DNA of 64,000 nt from Pantoea sp. Cy-639 (GTDB lineage: Bacteria > Pseudomonadota > Gammaproteobacteria > Pseudomonadales > Pseudomonadaceae). Below, in pieces: positions 1 through 9,219 of this stretch (position 1 is the stretch's first letter; every line of letters begins with the position of its first letter). A model generated the notes under the pieces. That model made no database searches, was not told where the DNA came from, and saw only the letters and a program-made list of their open reading frames with translations. Where the stretch lies: NCBI RefSeq assembly GCF_011752525.1, contig NZ_VWXI01000010.1, forward strand, positions 62,001-126,000, read 5' to 3'. The translations under genes and the position numbers were made by a program.

Positions 1-1
1 G

Positions 2-394
2 TTCGCCTCGGCCGATTACCTGCAACGGCGGGGCACGCCGGCCGATGGCAGCTTTGCCGGCCACGACCTGGTGGTCTATGAGCCGTACTGGCGCGACCGC
101 GCCGAGCCGACCCTGGTGGACGTGCCGATCGGCGCGGGCAGGGTGGTACTGGCGGCCAATGCCAGCATGATGTTGCGTCGCGGTATCGGTCAGGGCCTGG
201 GCATCGGCGAGATCCCCGTGGCCCTGGGCCTGCGCGACGGCCTGCGGCGGGTCTGGCCGCAGCGCACACGGCGCGAGCCTTACGAGGTGTGGATGGTCAC
301 CCACCAGGACCTGCGCCATACCGCGCGGGTACGGGCGGTGATCGAGCACTTGGCACAGGCGTTTGCCGACGAGGGCGGGGCCTTGCCCGGTTAG
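2..394 (+). CDS. LysR-family regulator, C-terminal part (5' end outside window)
   Basis: The frame is open from the left edge to a TAG at 392-394, so only the last ~130 residues are present. They resemble the end of a LysR substrate-binding domain of the CrgA/DmlR-like kind: a FASADYLQRRGTP segment, a run matching the stretch in which 'G.GI...P' residues line the effector cleft (GQGLGIGEIPVALG), and the typical R.V..FI.HL.. C-terminal helix (RVRAVIEHLAQAF). The DNA-binding domain and start codon lie upstream of base 1, so target genes cannot be inferred. It converges on moaD, 50 bp away. Confidence 0.75.
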   Translation, partial: FASADYLQRRGTPADGSFAGHDLVVYEPYWRDRAEPTLVDVPIGAGRVVLAANASMMLRRGIGQGLGIGEIPVALGLRDGLRRVWPQRTRREPYEVWMVTHQDLRHTARVRAVIEHLAQAFADEGGALPG

Positions 395-444
395 CCAGGT
401 AACAGAACAGGCTGGGCAATGTACGGAGGGGCCTGCGAGGTCCG

Positions 445-696
445 TCAGCCCCCGGTGACCGGGGGGAAGAACGCGATGTCGTCGCCATCCTCCAGGGGCT
501 CGTCGAGGCCGCAAAGGTCCTGGTTGCGCGCGCACAGCAGGTTGGCCTGGCCGAGGGTCCGCGCCCACGGCTCGCCGCGTGCGACCAGTTGCGCGCGCAA
601 TGCGCGCAGGCTGCCGAGGGCCGGGTCCCAGGCCAGGGTCTCGCCGTCGCGGCCGAGCAGCTCGCGGTAGCGGGCGAAATAACTCACCCGGATCAT
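445..696 (-). CDS. moaD: MoaD, molybdopterin synthase small (sulfur carrier) subunit
   Basis: 83 residues, the usual length for MoaD, with a beta-grasp pattern and the diagnostic C-terminal Gly-Gly (FFPPVTGG) that is adenylated and thiocarboxylated to donate sulfur to precursor Z. The start is the ATG at 696, which overlaps the moaC stop as ATGA, showing translational coupling. It is the last gene of the leftward moaC-moaD unit. The large subunit MoaE is not in the window, so this protein must pair with a MoaE encoded elsewhere, or this is a second accessory copy. Confidence 0.9.
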   Translation of the reverse strand: MIRVSYFARYRELLGRDGETLAWDPALGSLRALRAQLVARGEPWARTLGQANLLCARNQDLCGLDEPLEDGDDIAFFPPVTGG

Positions 697-1184
697 GCCG
701 TCACCTCGGCCTGGTACAGCCCCGAGCGTCCGCCGGACTTGTGCAGCAACCTTACCCAGTCGATCTGCAGGCTGCGGTCGACGGCCTTGCACATGTCGTA
801 GAGGGTCAGGGCGGCGATGCTGGCGGCGGTCAGCGCCTCCATCTCGACCCCGGTGGCACCGTTGAGCGCGGCGCTGGCGATGATCCGCACCGAATCCGGC
901 GCCACGGCCTTGAGCTCGACGCTGACCGCGGTCAGCAGCAGCGGGTGGCACAGCGGGATCAACTCATGGGTGCGCTTGGCGGCCATGATCCCGGCGATGC
1001 GGGCGACCGCGAACACATCTCCCTTGGGGTGGCCACCTGCGCTGATCAGGGTCAGGGTTTCGGGCTTCATCCGCACCCAGGCTTCGGCCACCGCCTCGCG
1101 GTGGGTGTCGGGCTTGTCGCCGACATCGACCATGCGCGCGTGGCCGTGGTTGTCCAGGTGAGTCAGGGCGGCGGTATCGTTCAT
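693..1184 (-). CDS. moaC: MoaC, cyclic pyranopterin monophosphate synthase
   Basis: 163 residues, full length for MoaC, which with MoaA turns GTP into cyclic pyranopterin monophosphate. Visible signatures are the VDVGDK start region, [10 protein letters not shown] with the active-site His, the [13 protein letters not shown] block and MCKAVDR with a catalytic Lys, then KSGGRSG near the C-terminus. The start at 1184 is ATG. The gene sits directly after the LysR gene, whose stop overlaps the start here, so the three minus-strand genes LysR-moaC-moaD read as one unit. Confidence 0.95.
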   Translation of the reverse strand: MNDTAALTHLDNHGHARMVDVGDKPDTHREAVAEAWVRMKPETLTLISAGGHPKGDVFAVARIAGIMAAKRTHELIPLCHPLLLTAVSVELKAVAPDSVRIIASAALNGATGVEMEALTAASIAALTLYDMCKAVDRSLQIDWVRLLHKSGGRSGLYQAEVTA

Positions 1185-2095
1185 GTGAGCTCCAGGGGTG
1201 GATGGATGGGCGAGGGCCACAGCAACTGGCGCACGGCATCGAAACATTGTTCGGCCAGGGCCGAACGCGGTTCGCTGCGCCGCAGCAGCAGGCCGACCGG
1301 GGCATGGATGCTGGCGTCGCTGATCGGCAGCAACCGCAGGTGTTCGCTCAGGCCTTCCAGGCCATGGTCCAGCGGCATGATCGCGCAGCACAGGCCGGCG
1401 CAGACGCCCTGCACCAGCTGATAGGTGGAATCGCTTTCGATCAGCGACAGCGGGTGCAGGCCACGGCTGCGAAGGCTCAGGTCGATCGACTGGCGGTAAT
1501 GCATGCCCTGGGACAGCAGCCCCAGCGGCAGTGCAGCGATGGCCTCCCAGGACAGGCTGGGATTGGTGAAGGCGAAATGCCGTGTGTCGAACAGCAGGCC
1601 CAGGCGTGTGGTGCCCAGTTCGATGACCTCGAAGTAGCTGCGGTTGATCTGGTCGAGGTAGCAGATGCCCAGGTCCAGCTGGTTGCGGCTCAGGCCGTCG
1701 GTGACTTGTTCCGAGCTCAGCGACGACAGTTGCACCTGCAGCAGCGGGTAGCTGTCGATCAATGGCTTGAGCAGGTCCATCAGGTTGAAGCTCGACAACG
1801 GCACCATGCCGATGCGCAGGCTGCCGACGATGCGTCCACGGCAGTTGGCGGCCTCGGCCTGGAGGCCGTCGTAGGCGGCCAGCAGAGTGCGGGTCCAGGC
1901 GAGGATCCGTTCGCCGGCCTCGGTGAAACCCTCGAAGCGCTGGCCGCGGGTCACCAGCACCAGGCCCAGTTCGTCCTCCAGGTTGCGCAGGCGCATCGAC
2001 AGGGTCGGCTGGGTGATATGACACAAGGCTGCGGCCTGCCCGAAATGGCGGGACTGGTCTAGGGCAACCAGGAACTTGAGTTGTTTGATATCCAT
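1181..2095 (-). CDS. LysR-family transcriptional regulator of the molybdopterin/oxidase locus
   Basis: About 304 residues from the ATG at 2095. An in-frame upstream start at 2128 would add 11 residues, but [14 protein letters not shown] is the classic LysR N-terminus. The winged HTH occupies roughly residues 1-60 ([23 protein letters not shown]), followed by an effector-binding domain. It is transcribed away from moaB and ahead of moaC-moaD in the same direction. Its 238-bp divergent control region carries a TTGATAG/TCGATAG pair and a GTCCAAT...ATTGGAC pair that recur upstream of the oxidoreductase gene near 4.3 kb, so it probably controls the whole block (inference). Confidence 0.9.
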   Translation of the reverse strand: MDIKQLKFLVALDQSRHFGQAAALCHITQPTLSMRLRNLEDELGLVLVTRGQRFEGFTEAGERILAWTRTLLAAYDGLQAEAANCRGRIVGSLRIGMVPLSSFNLMDLLKPLIDSYPLLQVQLSSLSSEQVTDGLSRNQLDLGICYLDQINRSYFEVIELGTTRLGLLFDTRHFAFTNPSLSWEAIAALPLGLLSQGMHYRQSIDLSLRSRGLHPLSLIESDSTYQLVQGVCAGLCCAIMPLDHGLEGLSEHLRLLPISDASIHAPVGLLLRRSEPRSALAEQCFDAVRQLLWPSPIHPPLELT

Positions 2096-2180
2096 GGGCG
2101 CCTTGCCGGTAAGTTGCAGTCGGGACATGGCGTCAAACCATGTTTCAAGGCGGCGAAAGTTAAAGTGAAGTGCTCGCAGC

Positions 2181-2273
2181 GTCCAATGGGAAATAACGAA
2201 GAATTGATAGAACTTGTTGATGATGAAATTCGATAGAGCGCGCTTATTGGCCGGTTCATATTATCGATTGGAC
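2181..2273. promoter_or_regulatory. Divergent LysR/moaB control region with paired GTCCAAT...ATTGGAC arms
   Basis: GTCCAAT at 2181 and ATTGGAC at 2267 start 86 bp apart and flank TTGATAG (2204-2210) and TCGATAG (2230-2236). The extended outer arms GCGTCCAAT (2179-2187) and ATTGGACGC (2267-2275) are perfect 9-bp inverted copies. The same architecture appears at 4146-4239. Binding by the adjacent LysR protein is inferred. Confidence 0.45.
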
Positions 2274-2333
2274 GCACCGAAACAGTCGCTCTAGTTTCGC
2301 CTGGACTTTTCTGAGCAATCGAGTGGCCAATCC

Positions 2334-2873
2334 ATGAGTGTCAAACCCGATGCGGTCTTCATTCCGTTGAATGTCGCCGTGCTGACTGTCAGCGATACCC
2401 GCACTTTCGAGACCGATACCTCCGGCGAGCTGCTGGCCAGCCGTGCGGTGGACATGGGCCACCGCCTGGTGGCCAGGGCGCTGCTCAAGGACGACCTGTA
2501 CCGGATCCGTGCCCAGGTGGCCCACTGGATCGCCGACGACGCGGTGCAGGTGGTGCTGATCACCGGCGGCACGGGCTTCACCGGGCGCGACAGCACCCCG
2601 GAAGCGGTTGGCTGCCTGCTGGACAAGCGCATCGACGGCTTCGGCGAGCTGTTCCGCGCGCTGTCGATCCTCGATATCGGCACCTCCACGGTGCAGACCC
2701 GTGCCTTGGCCGGGCTGGCCAATGGCACCCTGGTGTGCTGCCTGCCGGGTTCGACCGGGGCCTGCCGCACGGCCTGGGAGGGGATCCTGGTGGAGCAGCT
2801 CGACGCGCGGCATCGGCCGTGCAACTTCGTCCCTCACCTGAAGGCCGCCGGCCCCTGCGGGCCACGTCCATGA
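2334..2873 (+). CDS. moaB: MoaB-type molybdopterin adenylyltransferase
   Basis: 179 residues, as expected for MoaB/MogA proteins that adenylate molybdopterin before metal insertion. Motifs visible are VAVLTVSDTR near the N-terminus, the MPT-binding loop ITGGTGFTGRDSTPEA around residue 76, and the LPGST segment near residue 136. It starts with ATG at 2334 behind the divergent control region, and its stop overlaps the moeA start (ATGA at 2870), so the two steps of cofactor maturation are co-translated. Confidence 0.93.
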   Translation: MSVKPDAVFIPLNVAVLTVSDTRTFETDTSGELLASRAVDMGHRLVARALLKDDLYRIRAQVAHWIADDAVQVVLITGGTGFTGRDSTPEAVGCLLDKRIDGFGELFRALSILDIGTSTVQTRALAGLANGTLVCCLPGSTGACRTAWEGILVEQLDARHRPCNFVPHLKAAGPCGPRP

Positions 2874-4069
2874 ACGGCTTGATGACGGTCGACGAAGCGC
2901 TCGAGCAGTTGCTGGCACTGGCCCGCCAGGCGCCGTTCAGCGCCCGCGAGCAGGTGCCCCTGGGCCAGGCCGATGGGCGGGTGCTGGCCGAGGAGCTGCG
3001 CGCGACCCTCGACCTGCCGCCCTGGGCCAACAGTGCCATGGACGGCTACGCGTTGCGTCACGATGACCTTGCGCAGCAGCCGCTGCCAGTGTCTCAGGTG
3101 GTGTTCGCCGGGCAGGCCCCGATGCCGTTGCAGCCTGGCACCTGCGCCCGCGTGTTCACCGGGGCGCCCGTGCCGGCCGGAGCCGACAGCGTGCAGTTGC
3201 AGGAGAACTGCGAGGTCGACGGGCAAGGCCGGGTGAGTGTCCTCGGGGCGTTGCGCCGTGGCGACAATATTCGTGTCCAGGGCAACGAAATCCGCCGCGG
3301 GGCAGCGCTGCTGGCGGCAGGCACGCGGCTCGACCCCATCGCCCTCGGCGTGCTGGCATCCCAGGGCATCCGCCAGGTAGCGGTACTGTGCCGGCCCAAG
3401 GTCGCATTGCTCTCCAGCGGCGACGAGCTGGCGGGTGCGGGCGCAGTCCTGGAGCCAGGGCAGATCCACGACAGCAACCGGGTGGTGCTGGCGGCCCTGC
3501 TCGAGCGGCTCGGTTGCGAGGTGCTCGACCTGGGACAGGTGCCGGATGACCCGACGCGGCTGCGCGCGGTGCTCGACGAGGCGCGCCAGGCACAGGTGAT
3601 CGTCAGCAGCGGCGGGGTCTCGGTGGGCGATGCCGATTGTATCGGCGCGCTGTTGCGCGAGGCTGGCGAGGTGCAGTTGTGGAAACTGGCGATCAAGCCG
3701 GGCAAGCCGTTCACCTTCGCCCGGGTTGGCGGCGTGCCGCTGCTGGGGCTGCCGGGGAACCCTGGGTCGGCGCTGGTGACCTTCCTGCTGCTGGCGCGGC
3801 CATACCTGCTGGCGCGGATGGGCGTGGCGCAGGTGCAACCCTTGCGGGTGCCGGTAGTGGCAGGCTTTGCCTGGCCCAAGGCCGGCAAGCGCCAGGAATA
3901 CCTGAGGGTACGCCTCGAGGGCGGGCGCGCGCGTTTGCTGGAGAACCAGAGCTCGGCAACCCTGCTCAGCGCGACCCAGGCCGATGGCTTGCTGGAAGTG
4001 CCGGCCGGGGAAACGTTCGCGGCGGGAGCTGTGCTGGACTTCATCGGCTTTGCCGCGGGCGTGGTCTGA
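2870..4069 (+). CDS. moeA: MoeA, molybdopterin molybdenumtransferase
   Basis: 399 residues from the ATG at 2870, close to the usual ~400. It inserts molybdate into adenylated molybdopterin. Conserved pieces include the PPWANSAMDGYA block (residues ~45-56), VFTGAPVPAGAD, GDNIRVQGNEI, the SSGGVSVGDAD loop and LPGNPGSALVTF. The longer frame extending upstream to 2735 only overlaps moaB and is not used. This is probably a second moeA copy serving the neighbouring molybdo-enzyme (inference from context). Confidence 0.95.
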   Translation: MNGLMTVDEALEQLLALARQAPFSAREQVPLGQADGRVLAEELRATLDLPPWANSAMDGYALRHDDLAQQPLPVSQVVFAGQAPMPLQPGTCARVFTGAPVPAGADSVQLQENCEVDGQGRVSVLGALRRGDNIRVQGNEIRRGAALLAAGTRLDPIALGVLASQGIRQVAVLCRPKVALLSSGDELAGAGAVLEPGQIHDSNRVVLAALLERLGCEVLDLGQVPDDPTRLRAVLDEARQAQVIVSSGGVSVGDADCIGALLREAGEVQLWKLAIKPGKPFTFARVGGVPLLGLPGNPGSALVTFLLLARPYLLARMGVAQVQPLRVPVVAGFAWPKAGKRQEYLRVRLEGGRARLLENQSSATLLSATQADGLLEVPAGETFAAGAVLDFIGFAAGVV

Positions 4070-4144
4070 AAAGCACCTGCGAGTGAGGGCGCTGCCGTGT
4101 TCCGGTGGCCGACGCGGCAGCAGGTCATGAAGTGCAGGTAACAA

Positions 4145-4242
4145 TGTCCAATCATAATTAATGACTGCATGATCGAAGTTCTCTATCAGCCAACCTTGAT
4201 AGAGGAGGCCGATCAAGCCGTCATGACTTTTGATTGGACGCT
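4145..4242. promoter_or_regulatory. Control region of the FdhF-like gene with nested inverted repeats
   Basis: GTCCAAT at 4146 and ATTGGAC at 4233 are 87 bp apart. Between them lies a perfect inverted repeat, CTCTATCA (4181-4188) and TGATAGAG (4197-4204), with an 8-bp spacer. The layout mirrors the moaB/LysR intergenic region. The gene starts at 4355, leaving room for a promoter downstream of these sites. It is proposed as a LysR operator. Confidence 0.45.
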
Positions 4243-4354
4243 AGTGTCATGCAGAACTTAGTCTGCACGGGTCAGCAGTTCGCGAGTTTCGATATTTAAG
4301 TTGGACGGAACTTGCAGCTGGTTATTCCGAACGTGACGATCAAGGGTGACCCTG

Positions 4355-6679
4355 ATGAGCGAAGAAGAACATATCAAGAGTTATAACGGCCCGGCCGCTG
4401 GCTGGGGCGCGTTGAAGAGCGTGACCAAGGCCTGGCTGGGCAGCGAGAACGCTGTCAAGAACATCCGCGCGATGCTCAAGACCAACCAGGACAGCGGCTT
4501 CGACTGCCCGGGCTGCGCCTGGGGCGAGTCGCCGGAGAACGGCATGGTCAAGTTCTGCGAGAACGGCGCGAAGGCGGTCAACTGGGAGGCCACCGGCCGT
4601 TCGGTGGACCCGGACTTCTTCGCCCGCTACAGCGTCAGCGCCTTGCTCGAACAGAGCGACTACTGGCTCGAATACCAGGGCCGGCTGACCCATCCGATGC
4701 GCTACGACGCGGCCACCGACCACTATGTCGAGACCAGCTGGGAAGACGCCTTCGCGCTGATCGCCCAACACCTCAACGGCCTCGACTCGCCTGACCAGGC
4801 CGAGTTCTACACCTCGGGCCGGGCCAGCAACGAAGCGGCCTACCTGTACCAGTTGTTCGTGCGCAGCTTCGGCACCAACAACTTCCCCGACTGCTCGAAC
4901 ATGTGCCACGAGGCCAGCGGCCTGGGCATGGGCGACACCCTCGGGGTGGGCAAGGGCACCGTGGTGTTCCACGACCTGGAACAGGCCGACGCGATCTTCG
5001 TCATCGGCCAGAACCCCGGCACCAACCACCCGCGCATGCTCGAACCGCTGCGCGAGGCGGTGGAGCGGGGCGCCCAGGTGGTCTGCTTCAACCCGCTCAA
5101 GGAGCGTGGCCTGGAGCGCTTCCAGCACCCGCAGCATCCGTTCGAGATGCTCAGCAACGGCTCCGAACCGACCAACACCGCGTACTTCCGTCCGGCCCTG
5201 GGCGGCGACATGGCGGTGCTGCGCGGCATGGCCAAGTTCCTCCTGCAGTGGGAGCGCGAGGCCCAGGCCAACGGCCTGCCGGCGGTGTTCGACCATGCCT
5301 TCATCAAGGCCCACACCGATGGCATGGACGCCTACCTGGCCCAGGTCGATGCCACGTCCTGGGCGCACATCATCGAGCAGTCCGGCCTGAGCAAGGCCGA
5401 GATCGAGCTGGCCGCGCGCATGTACCGCAAGGCCGAGCGGGTGATCATGTGCTGGGCCATGGGTGTGACCCAGCATCGCCACTCGGTGCCGACCGTGCAG
5501 GAGATCGTCAACCTGCAATTGCTGCGCGGCAACGTCGGTCGTCCGGGCGCCGGCCTGTCGCCGGTGCGTGGCCACAGCAACGTGCAGGGCGACCGCACCA
5601 TGGGCATCGACGAGAAGCCGCCGACCTGGCTGCTGGACAATCTCGAGCAACGCTTTGGCATCGACGCGCCGCGGGGCCATGGGCACAACGCGGTGCTGGC
5701 GATCCAGGCGATGGAGGCACAACGCGCCAAGGTGTTCATCGCCCTGGGCGGCAACTTCGCCCAGGCCACCCCGGACACCCCGCGCACCCACGCGGCGCTG
5801 CGCAACTGCGCGCTGACCGTGCACATCTCGACCAAGCTCAATCGCTCGCACCTGGTCACCGGCCGTGACGCGCTGATCCTGCCGTGCCTGGGCCGTACCG
5901 AGATCGACCTGCAGGCCGAAGGCCCACAAGGGGTCACCGTGGAAGACACCTTCAGCATGGTGCACATCTCCCATGGCCAGCTCAAACCACGCTCGCCGTT
6001 GTTGCGCTCGGAGCCTTCGATCATCGCCGGCATGGCCAAGGCCACTCTCGGCGACCGGCCGATCGACTGGCAATGGACCGTGGCCGACTACAGCCGCATC
6101 CGCGACCTGATCGCCGACACCATCCCAGGTTTCACCGACTTCAACGCCCGCCTGCGCCATCCGGGGGGCTTCCACCTGGGCAACGCCGCTGCCGAACGCG
6201 AGTGGAACACCGCCAGCGGCAAGGCCCAGTTCAGCGCCACCGAACTGCCAGCGCAATTGGTCAACGAGGCGGTGCTGGCCCGTGGCGACAAGCCTGACCT
6301 GATCCTGCAGACCCTGCGCTCGCACGATCAGTACAACACCACCCTGTACGGCCTGGACGACCGCTACCGTGGGGTGTTCGGCCTGCGCGAGGTGGTCTTC
6401 GCCAACGCGGCGGACATCAGCCGCCTGGGCTTTGCGCCGGGCGACAAGGTCGACCTGGTGTCGTTGTGGGAAGACGGTGTCGAGCGCCGGGTGCATGGTT
6501 TCACCCTGGTCGCCTACGACATCCCCGAAGGCCAGGCCGCCGCCTACTACCCGGAGACCAACCCATTGGTGCCGCTGGAGAGCTATGGCGACCGCACCTT
6601 CACGCCGACCTCCAAGTTCGTCGCCATCAAGCTCGAGCACGCGCAACCCGATGCGTTGATCCACGCCGTCGCCGGCTGA
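4355..6679 (+). CDS. FdhF/YdeP-family molybdopterin oxidoreductase (formate-dehydrogenase-like alpha subunit)
   Basis: 774 residues from the ATG at 4355; an in-frame GTG at 4346 is less likely because MSEEEHIKSY is a natural start. Family members carry a Mo-bis-MGD cofactor in the cytoplasm. The N-terminus has CPGC (residues 51-54) and a further Cys at 68, a likely cluster or cofactor site. DCSNMCHEASG supplies the region that usually contacts Mo, and IGQNPGTNHPRM, RGNVGRPGAGLSPVRGHSNVQGDRT and the C-terminal MGD-binding domain follow. No signal peptide is seen. The substrate is unknown: formate is suggested by the nearby formate-channel gene, but YdeP homologues have also been tied to acid resistance. 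It is followed 81 bp later by cioAB without a clear terminator, so it may pass electrons towards that oxidase (inference). Confidence 0.88.
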   Translation: MSEEEHIKSYNGPAAGWGALKSVTKAWLGSENAVKNIRAMLKTNQDSGFDCPGCAWGESPENGMVKFCENGAKAVNWEATGRSVDPDFFARYSVSALLEQSDYWLEYQGRLTHPMRYDAATDHYVETSWEDAFALIAQHLNGLDSPDQAEFYTSGRASNEAAYLYQLFVRSFGTNNFPDCSNMCHEASGLGMGDTLGVGKGTVVFHDLEQADAIFVIGQNPGTNHPRMLEPLREAVERGAQVVCFNPLKERGLERFQHPQHPFEMLSNGSEPTNTAYFRPALGGDMAVLRGMAKFLLQWEREAQANGLPAVFDHAFIKAHTDGMDAYLAQVDATSWAHIIEQSGLSKAEIELAARMYRKAERVIMCWAMGVTQHRHSVPTVQEIVNLQLLRGNVGRPGAGLSPVRGHSNVQGDRTMGIDEKPPTWLLDNLEQRFGIDAPRGHGHNAVLAIQAMEAQRAKVFIALGGNFAQATPDTPRTHAALRNCALTVHISTKLNRSHLVTGRDALILPCLGRTEIDLQAEGPQGVTVEDTFSMVHISHGQLKPRSPLLRSEPSIIAGMAKATLGDRPIDWQWTVADYSRIRDLIADTIPGFTDFNARLRHPGGFHLGNAAAEREWNTASGKAQFSATELPAQLVNEAVLARGDKPDLILQTLRSHDQYNTTLYGLDDRYRGVFGLREVVFANAADISRLGFAPGDKVDLVSLWEDGVERRVHGFTLVAYDIPEGQAAAYYPETNPLVPLESYGDRTFTPTSKFVAIKLEHAQPDALIHAVAG

Positions 6680-6760
6680 GCCCTCGCGCTTCATTCATCG
6701 ACTGCCGCCGCTGCGGGTGCGCTGCCCGGAGCGTGGCTGGTGGTCAACAAGGATATTGTC

Positions 6761-8152
6761 ATGTCGAATCTGGGTGCTCTGGACCTGGCGAGGCTTCAAT
6801 TCGCCTTCACGGTCTCGTTCCACATCATTTTCCCGGCCATCACCATCGGCCTGGCCAGTTTCCTGGCCGTGCTCGAAGGCTGCTGGCTGAAAACCGGCCA
6901 TTCGGTCTACAAGGATCTCTACAAATTCTGGTCGAAGATCTTTGCCGTCAACTTCGGCATGGGCGTGGTCTCGGGCCTGGTCATGGCCTACGAGTTCGGC
7001 ACCAACTGGGCGCGCTTTTCCGACTTCGCCGGCAGCGTGACCGGGCCGTTGCTGACCTACGAGGTGCTCACCGCGTTCTTCCTCGAGGCGGGCTTTCTCG
7101 GCGTCATGCTGTTCGGCTGGGGCAGGGTGGGGCGCAAGCTGCACTTCTTCGCCACGGTCATGGTGGCCATCGGTACGCTGATCTCGATGTTCTGGATCCT
7201 CTCCTCGAACAGCTGGATGCAGACTCCGCAGGGCATCGAGATCGTCGATGGCCGGGTGATGCCGCTGGACTGGTTCAAGATCGTCTTCAACCCCTCGTTC
7301 CCGTACCGTCTGGCGCACATGGCGCTGGCCGCGTTCCTTTCCACCGCGTTCTTCGTCGCGGCGTCGGCGGCCTGGCACCTGCTGCGCGGGCGTGATACGC
7401 CGCAGATCCGCAAGATGCTGTCGATGGGCATGTGGATGATCCTGGTCGCCACCCCGGTGCAGGTGGTGGTCGGCGACGCCCATGGCCTGAACACCCTGGA
7501 GCATCAGCCGGCGAAGATCGCCGCCATCGAGGGGCACTGGCACAACACCCCGGGCGAGGCCTCGCCGCTGGTGCTGTTCGGCCTGCCCGACATGGAGGCC
7601 GAAACCACCCGCTACAGCCTTGAGGTGCCGTACCTGGGCAGCCTGATCCTGACCCACAGCCTGGACAAGCAGATCCCGGCGCTCAAGAGCTTCGCCAAGC
7701 AGGACCGGCCCAACTCGACGATCATCTTCTGGAGCTTCCGGGTCATGGCCGGGCTGGGCATGCTGATGCTGGCCTGCGCGTTGCTGGCCTTGGCGCTGCG
7801 GCGCAACGGCGCGCTGTACCGCAATCGCCTGTTCCTCTGGTTCGCCCTGCTGATGGGGCCGTCGGGGCTGGTCGCGCTGCTGGCCGGCTGGTTCACCACC
7901 GAAGTAGGCCGTCAGCCGTGGGTGGTCTACGGCATGCTGCGCACCACCGAGGCCGCCTCCAACCACAGTGCCGCGCAGATGAGCCTGACCCTGGCGCTGT
8001 TCGTGCTCATCTACTTCTCGGTGTTCACCGTGGGGATCGGCTACATGATGCGCCTGGTGCGCAAGGGCCCGGTCGCGCACGAGCAACTGCCGAGCCCCGA
8101 ACAACCGGAATCGCTGGCCACCGCGCGTCGCCCGCTGTCCGTCGCCGATTGA
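6761..8152 (+). CDS. cioA: Cyanide-insensitive (bd-type) quinol oxidase subunit I
   Basis: 463 residues from the ATG at 6761, with AAGGAT 7 bp ahead; the GTG at 6740 is in frame but has no clear ribosome site. About nine membrane helices. The protein carries the N-terminal haem-ligand region ARLQFAFTVSFHIIFPAITIG, the GRQPW quinol-loop motif (GRQPWVVYGMLRT), and a short Q-loop typical of the CIO class rather than of E. coli CydA. It oxidises ubiquinol and reduces oxygen to water and resists cyanide. It forms an operon with cioB 14 bp downstream and probably with the molybdo-enzyme upstream. Confidence 0.93.
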   Translation: MSNLGALDLARLQFAFTVSFHIIFPAITIGLASFLAVLEGCWLKTGHSVYKDLYKFWSKIFAVNFGMGVVSGLVMAYEFGTNWARFSDFAGSVTGPLLTYEVLTAFFLEAGFLGVMLFGWGRVGRKLHFFATVMVAIGTLISMFWILSSNSWMQTPQGIEIVDGRVMPLDWFKIVFNPSFPYRLAHMALAAFLSTAFFVAASAAWHLLRGRDTPQIRKMLSMGMWMILVATPVQVVVGDAHGLNTLEHQPAKIAAIEGHWHNTPGEASPLVLFGLPDMEAETTRYSLEVPYLGSLILTHSLDKQIPALKSFAKQDRPNSTIIFWSFRVMAGLGMLMLACALLALALRRNGALYRNRLFLWFALLMGPSGLVALLAGWFTTEVGRQPWVVYGMLRTTEAASNHSAAQMSLTLALFVLIYFSVFTVGIGYMMRLVRKGPVAHEQLPSPEQPESLATARRPLSVAD

Positions 8153-8166
8153 GCAGGAGCTGAACT

Positions 8167-9183
8167 ATGACGATTCAAGGTATCGACCTGTCGGTCATCT
8201 GGGGCGTGATCATCGCCTTCGGTCTGATGATGTACGTGATCATGGATGGCTTCGACCTGGGGCTGGGGATTCTCTTCCCGCTGATCAGCGATTCGCGCGA
8301 GCGCGATGTGATGATGAACACCGTGGCACCGGTGTGGGACGGCAACGAGACCTGGGCGGTGCTCGGCGCGGCGGCGTTGTACGGCGCCTTCCCGCTGGCC
8401 TATTCGGTGATCCTCGAGGCCTTGTACCTGCCGCTGGTGCTGGTGCTGGCCGGACTGATCTTCCGCGGCGTGGCCTTCGAGTTCCGCTTCAAGGCCGAGG
8501 CGCACAAGCGTCACCTGTGGGACAAGGCGTTCATCGGTGGCTCGGTGCTGGCGACCTTCTTCCAGGGCGTGGCCATCGGCACCTACATCAACGGCATCCC
8601 GGTGCTCGACCGGCAGTTCGCCGGCAGTGGCTGGGACTGGCTGGCGCCGTTCCCGCTGCTGTGCGGTGTCGGCTTGCTGCTGACCTACGCGCTGCTGGGC
8701 AGTACCTGGCTGCTGATCAAGACCGACGGCATGCTCGAGGCGCGCATGCGTCACTACAGCCGGCCACTGGCCTACCTGCTGGCGCTGGTGATCGTGCTGA
8801 TCTGTGCCTGGACGGCCTGGCTGCACGACGACATCGCCCAGCGCTGGTTCGGTGCCGGCCACGTGTTGCGCTCGGTGCTGATCGCGGTGCTGGCGGTGGC
8901 TGCCGTGGTGGTGGTGCAGAAGGCCTTGCGCAAGCGCCATTCGCACCTGCCGTTCATGGCCGTGGTGGGGCTGGTGTTCCTCGGCTACCTGGGCCTGGCG
9001 ATCAGCATCTGGCCGAACATCGTACCGCCGGCGATCACCCTGTGGCAGGCCGCTGCGCCGCTGACCAGCCAGTTGTTCGCCCTGATCGGCGCGTTGTTCA
9101 TCATCCCGATCATCCTGGGCTACACGTTCTGGAGCTACCACGTGTTCCGCGGCAAGGTGCTGCCGGGGGATGCCTACCATTGA
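8167..9183 (+). CDS. cioB: Cyanide-insensitive (bd-type) quinol oxidase subunit II
   Basis: 338 residues with about eight hydrophobic helices. MYVIMDGFDLGLGILFP and VWDGNETWAVLGAAALYGAFP are the standard CydB/CioB blocks. An AGGAG ribosome site precedes the ATG at 8167 by a few bases, and only 14 bp separate it from cioA. It ends just before a strong bidirectional terminator shared with the convergent formate-channel gene. It is the structural partner of CioA in the inner membrane. Confidence 0.94.
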   Translation: MTIQGIDLSVIWGVIIAFGLMMYVIMDGFDLGLGILFPLISDSRERDVMMNTVAPVWDGNETWAVLGAAALYGAFPLAYSVILEALYLPLVLVLAGLIFRGVAFEFRFKAEAHKRHLWDKAFIGGSVLATFFQGVAIGTYINGIPVLDRQFAGSGWDWLAPFPLLCGVGLLLTYALLGSTWLLIKTDGMLEARMRHYSRPLAYLLALVIVLICAWTAWLHDDIAQRWFGAGHVLRSVLIAVLAVAAVVVVQKALRKRHSHLPFMAVVGLVFLGYLGLAISIWPNIVPPAITLWQAAAPLTSQLFALIGALFIIPIILGYTFWSYHVFRGKVLPGDAYH

Positions 9184-9191
9184 GATGAACG

Positions 9192-9215
9192 AAGGGCCGC
9201 TGCTGCGGCCCTTTT
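9192..9215. terminator. Bidirectional intrinsic terminator between cioB and the formate channel gene
   Basis: A perfect 9-bp stem AAGGGCCGC (9192-9200) pairs with GCGGCCCTT (9205-9213) across a TGCT loop and is followed by T residues. It lies between two convergent stop codons (9183 and 9220). Confidence 0.85.
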
Positions 9216-9219
9216 GCTG

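Noticed and set aside
4340..6694. 784-residue open frame on the minus strand under the FdhF-like gene
   Set aside because: It is the reverse-frame shadow of a GC-rich gene; it has low-complexity Val/Gly/Arg composition and no family motif.
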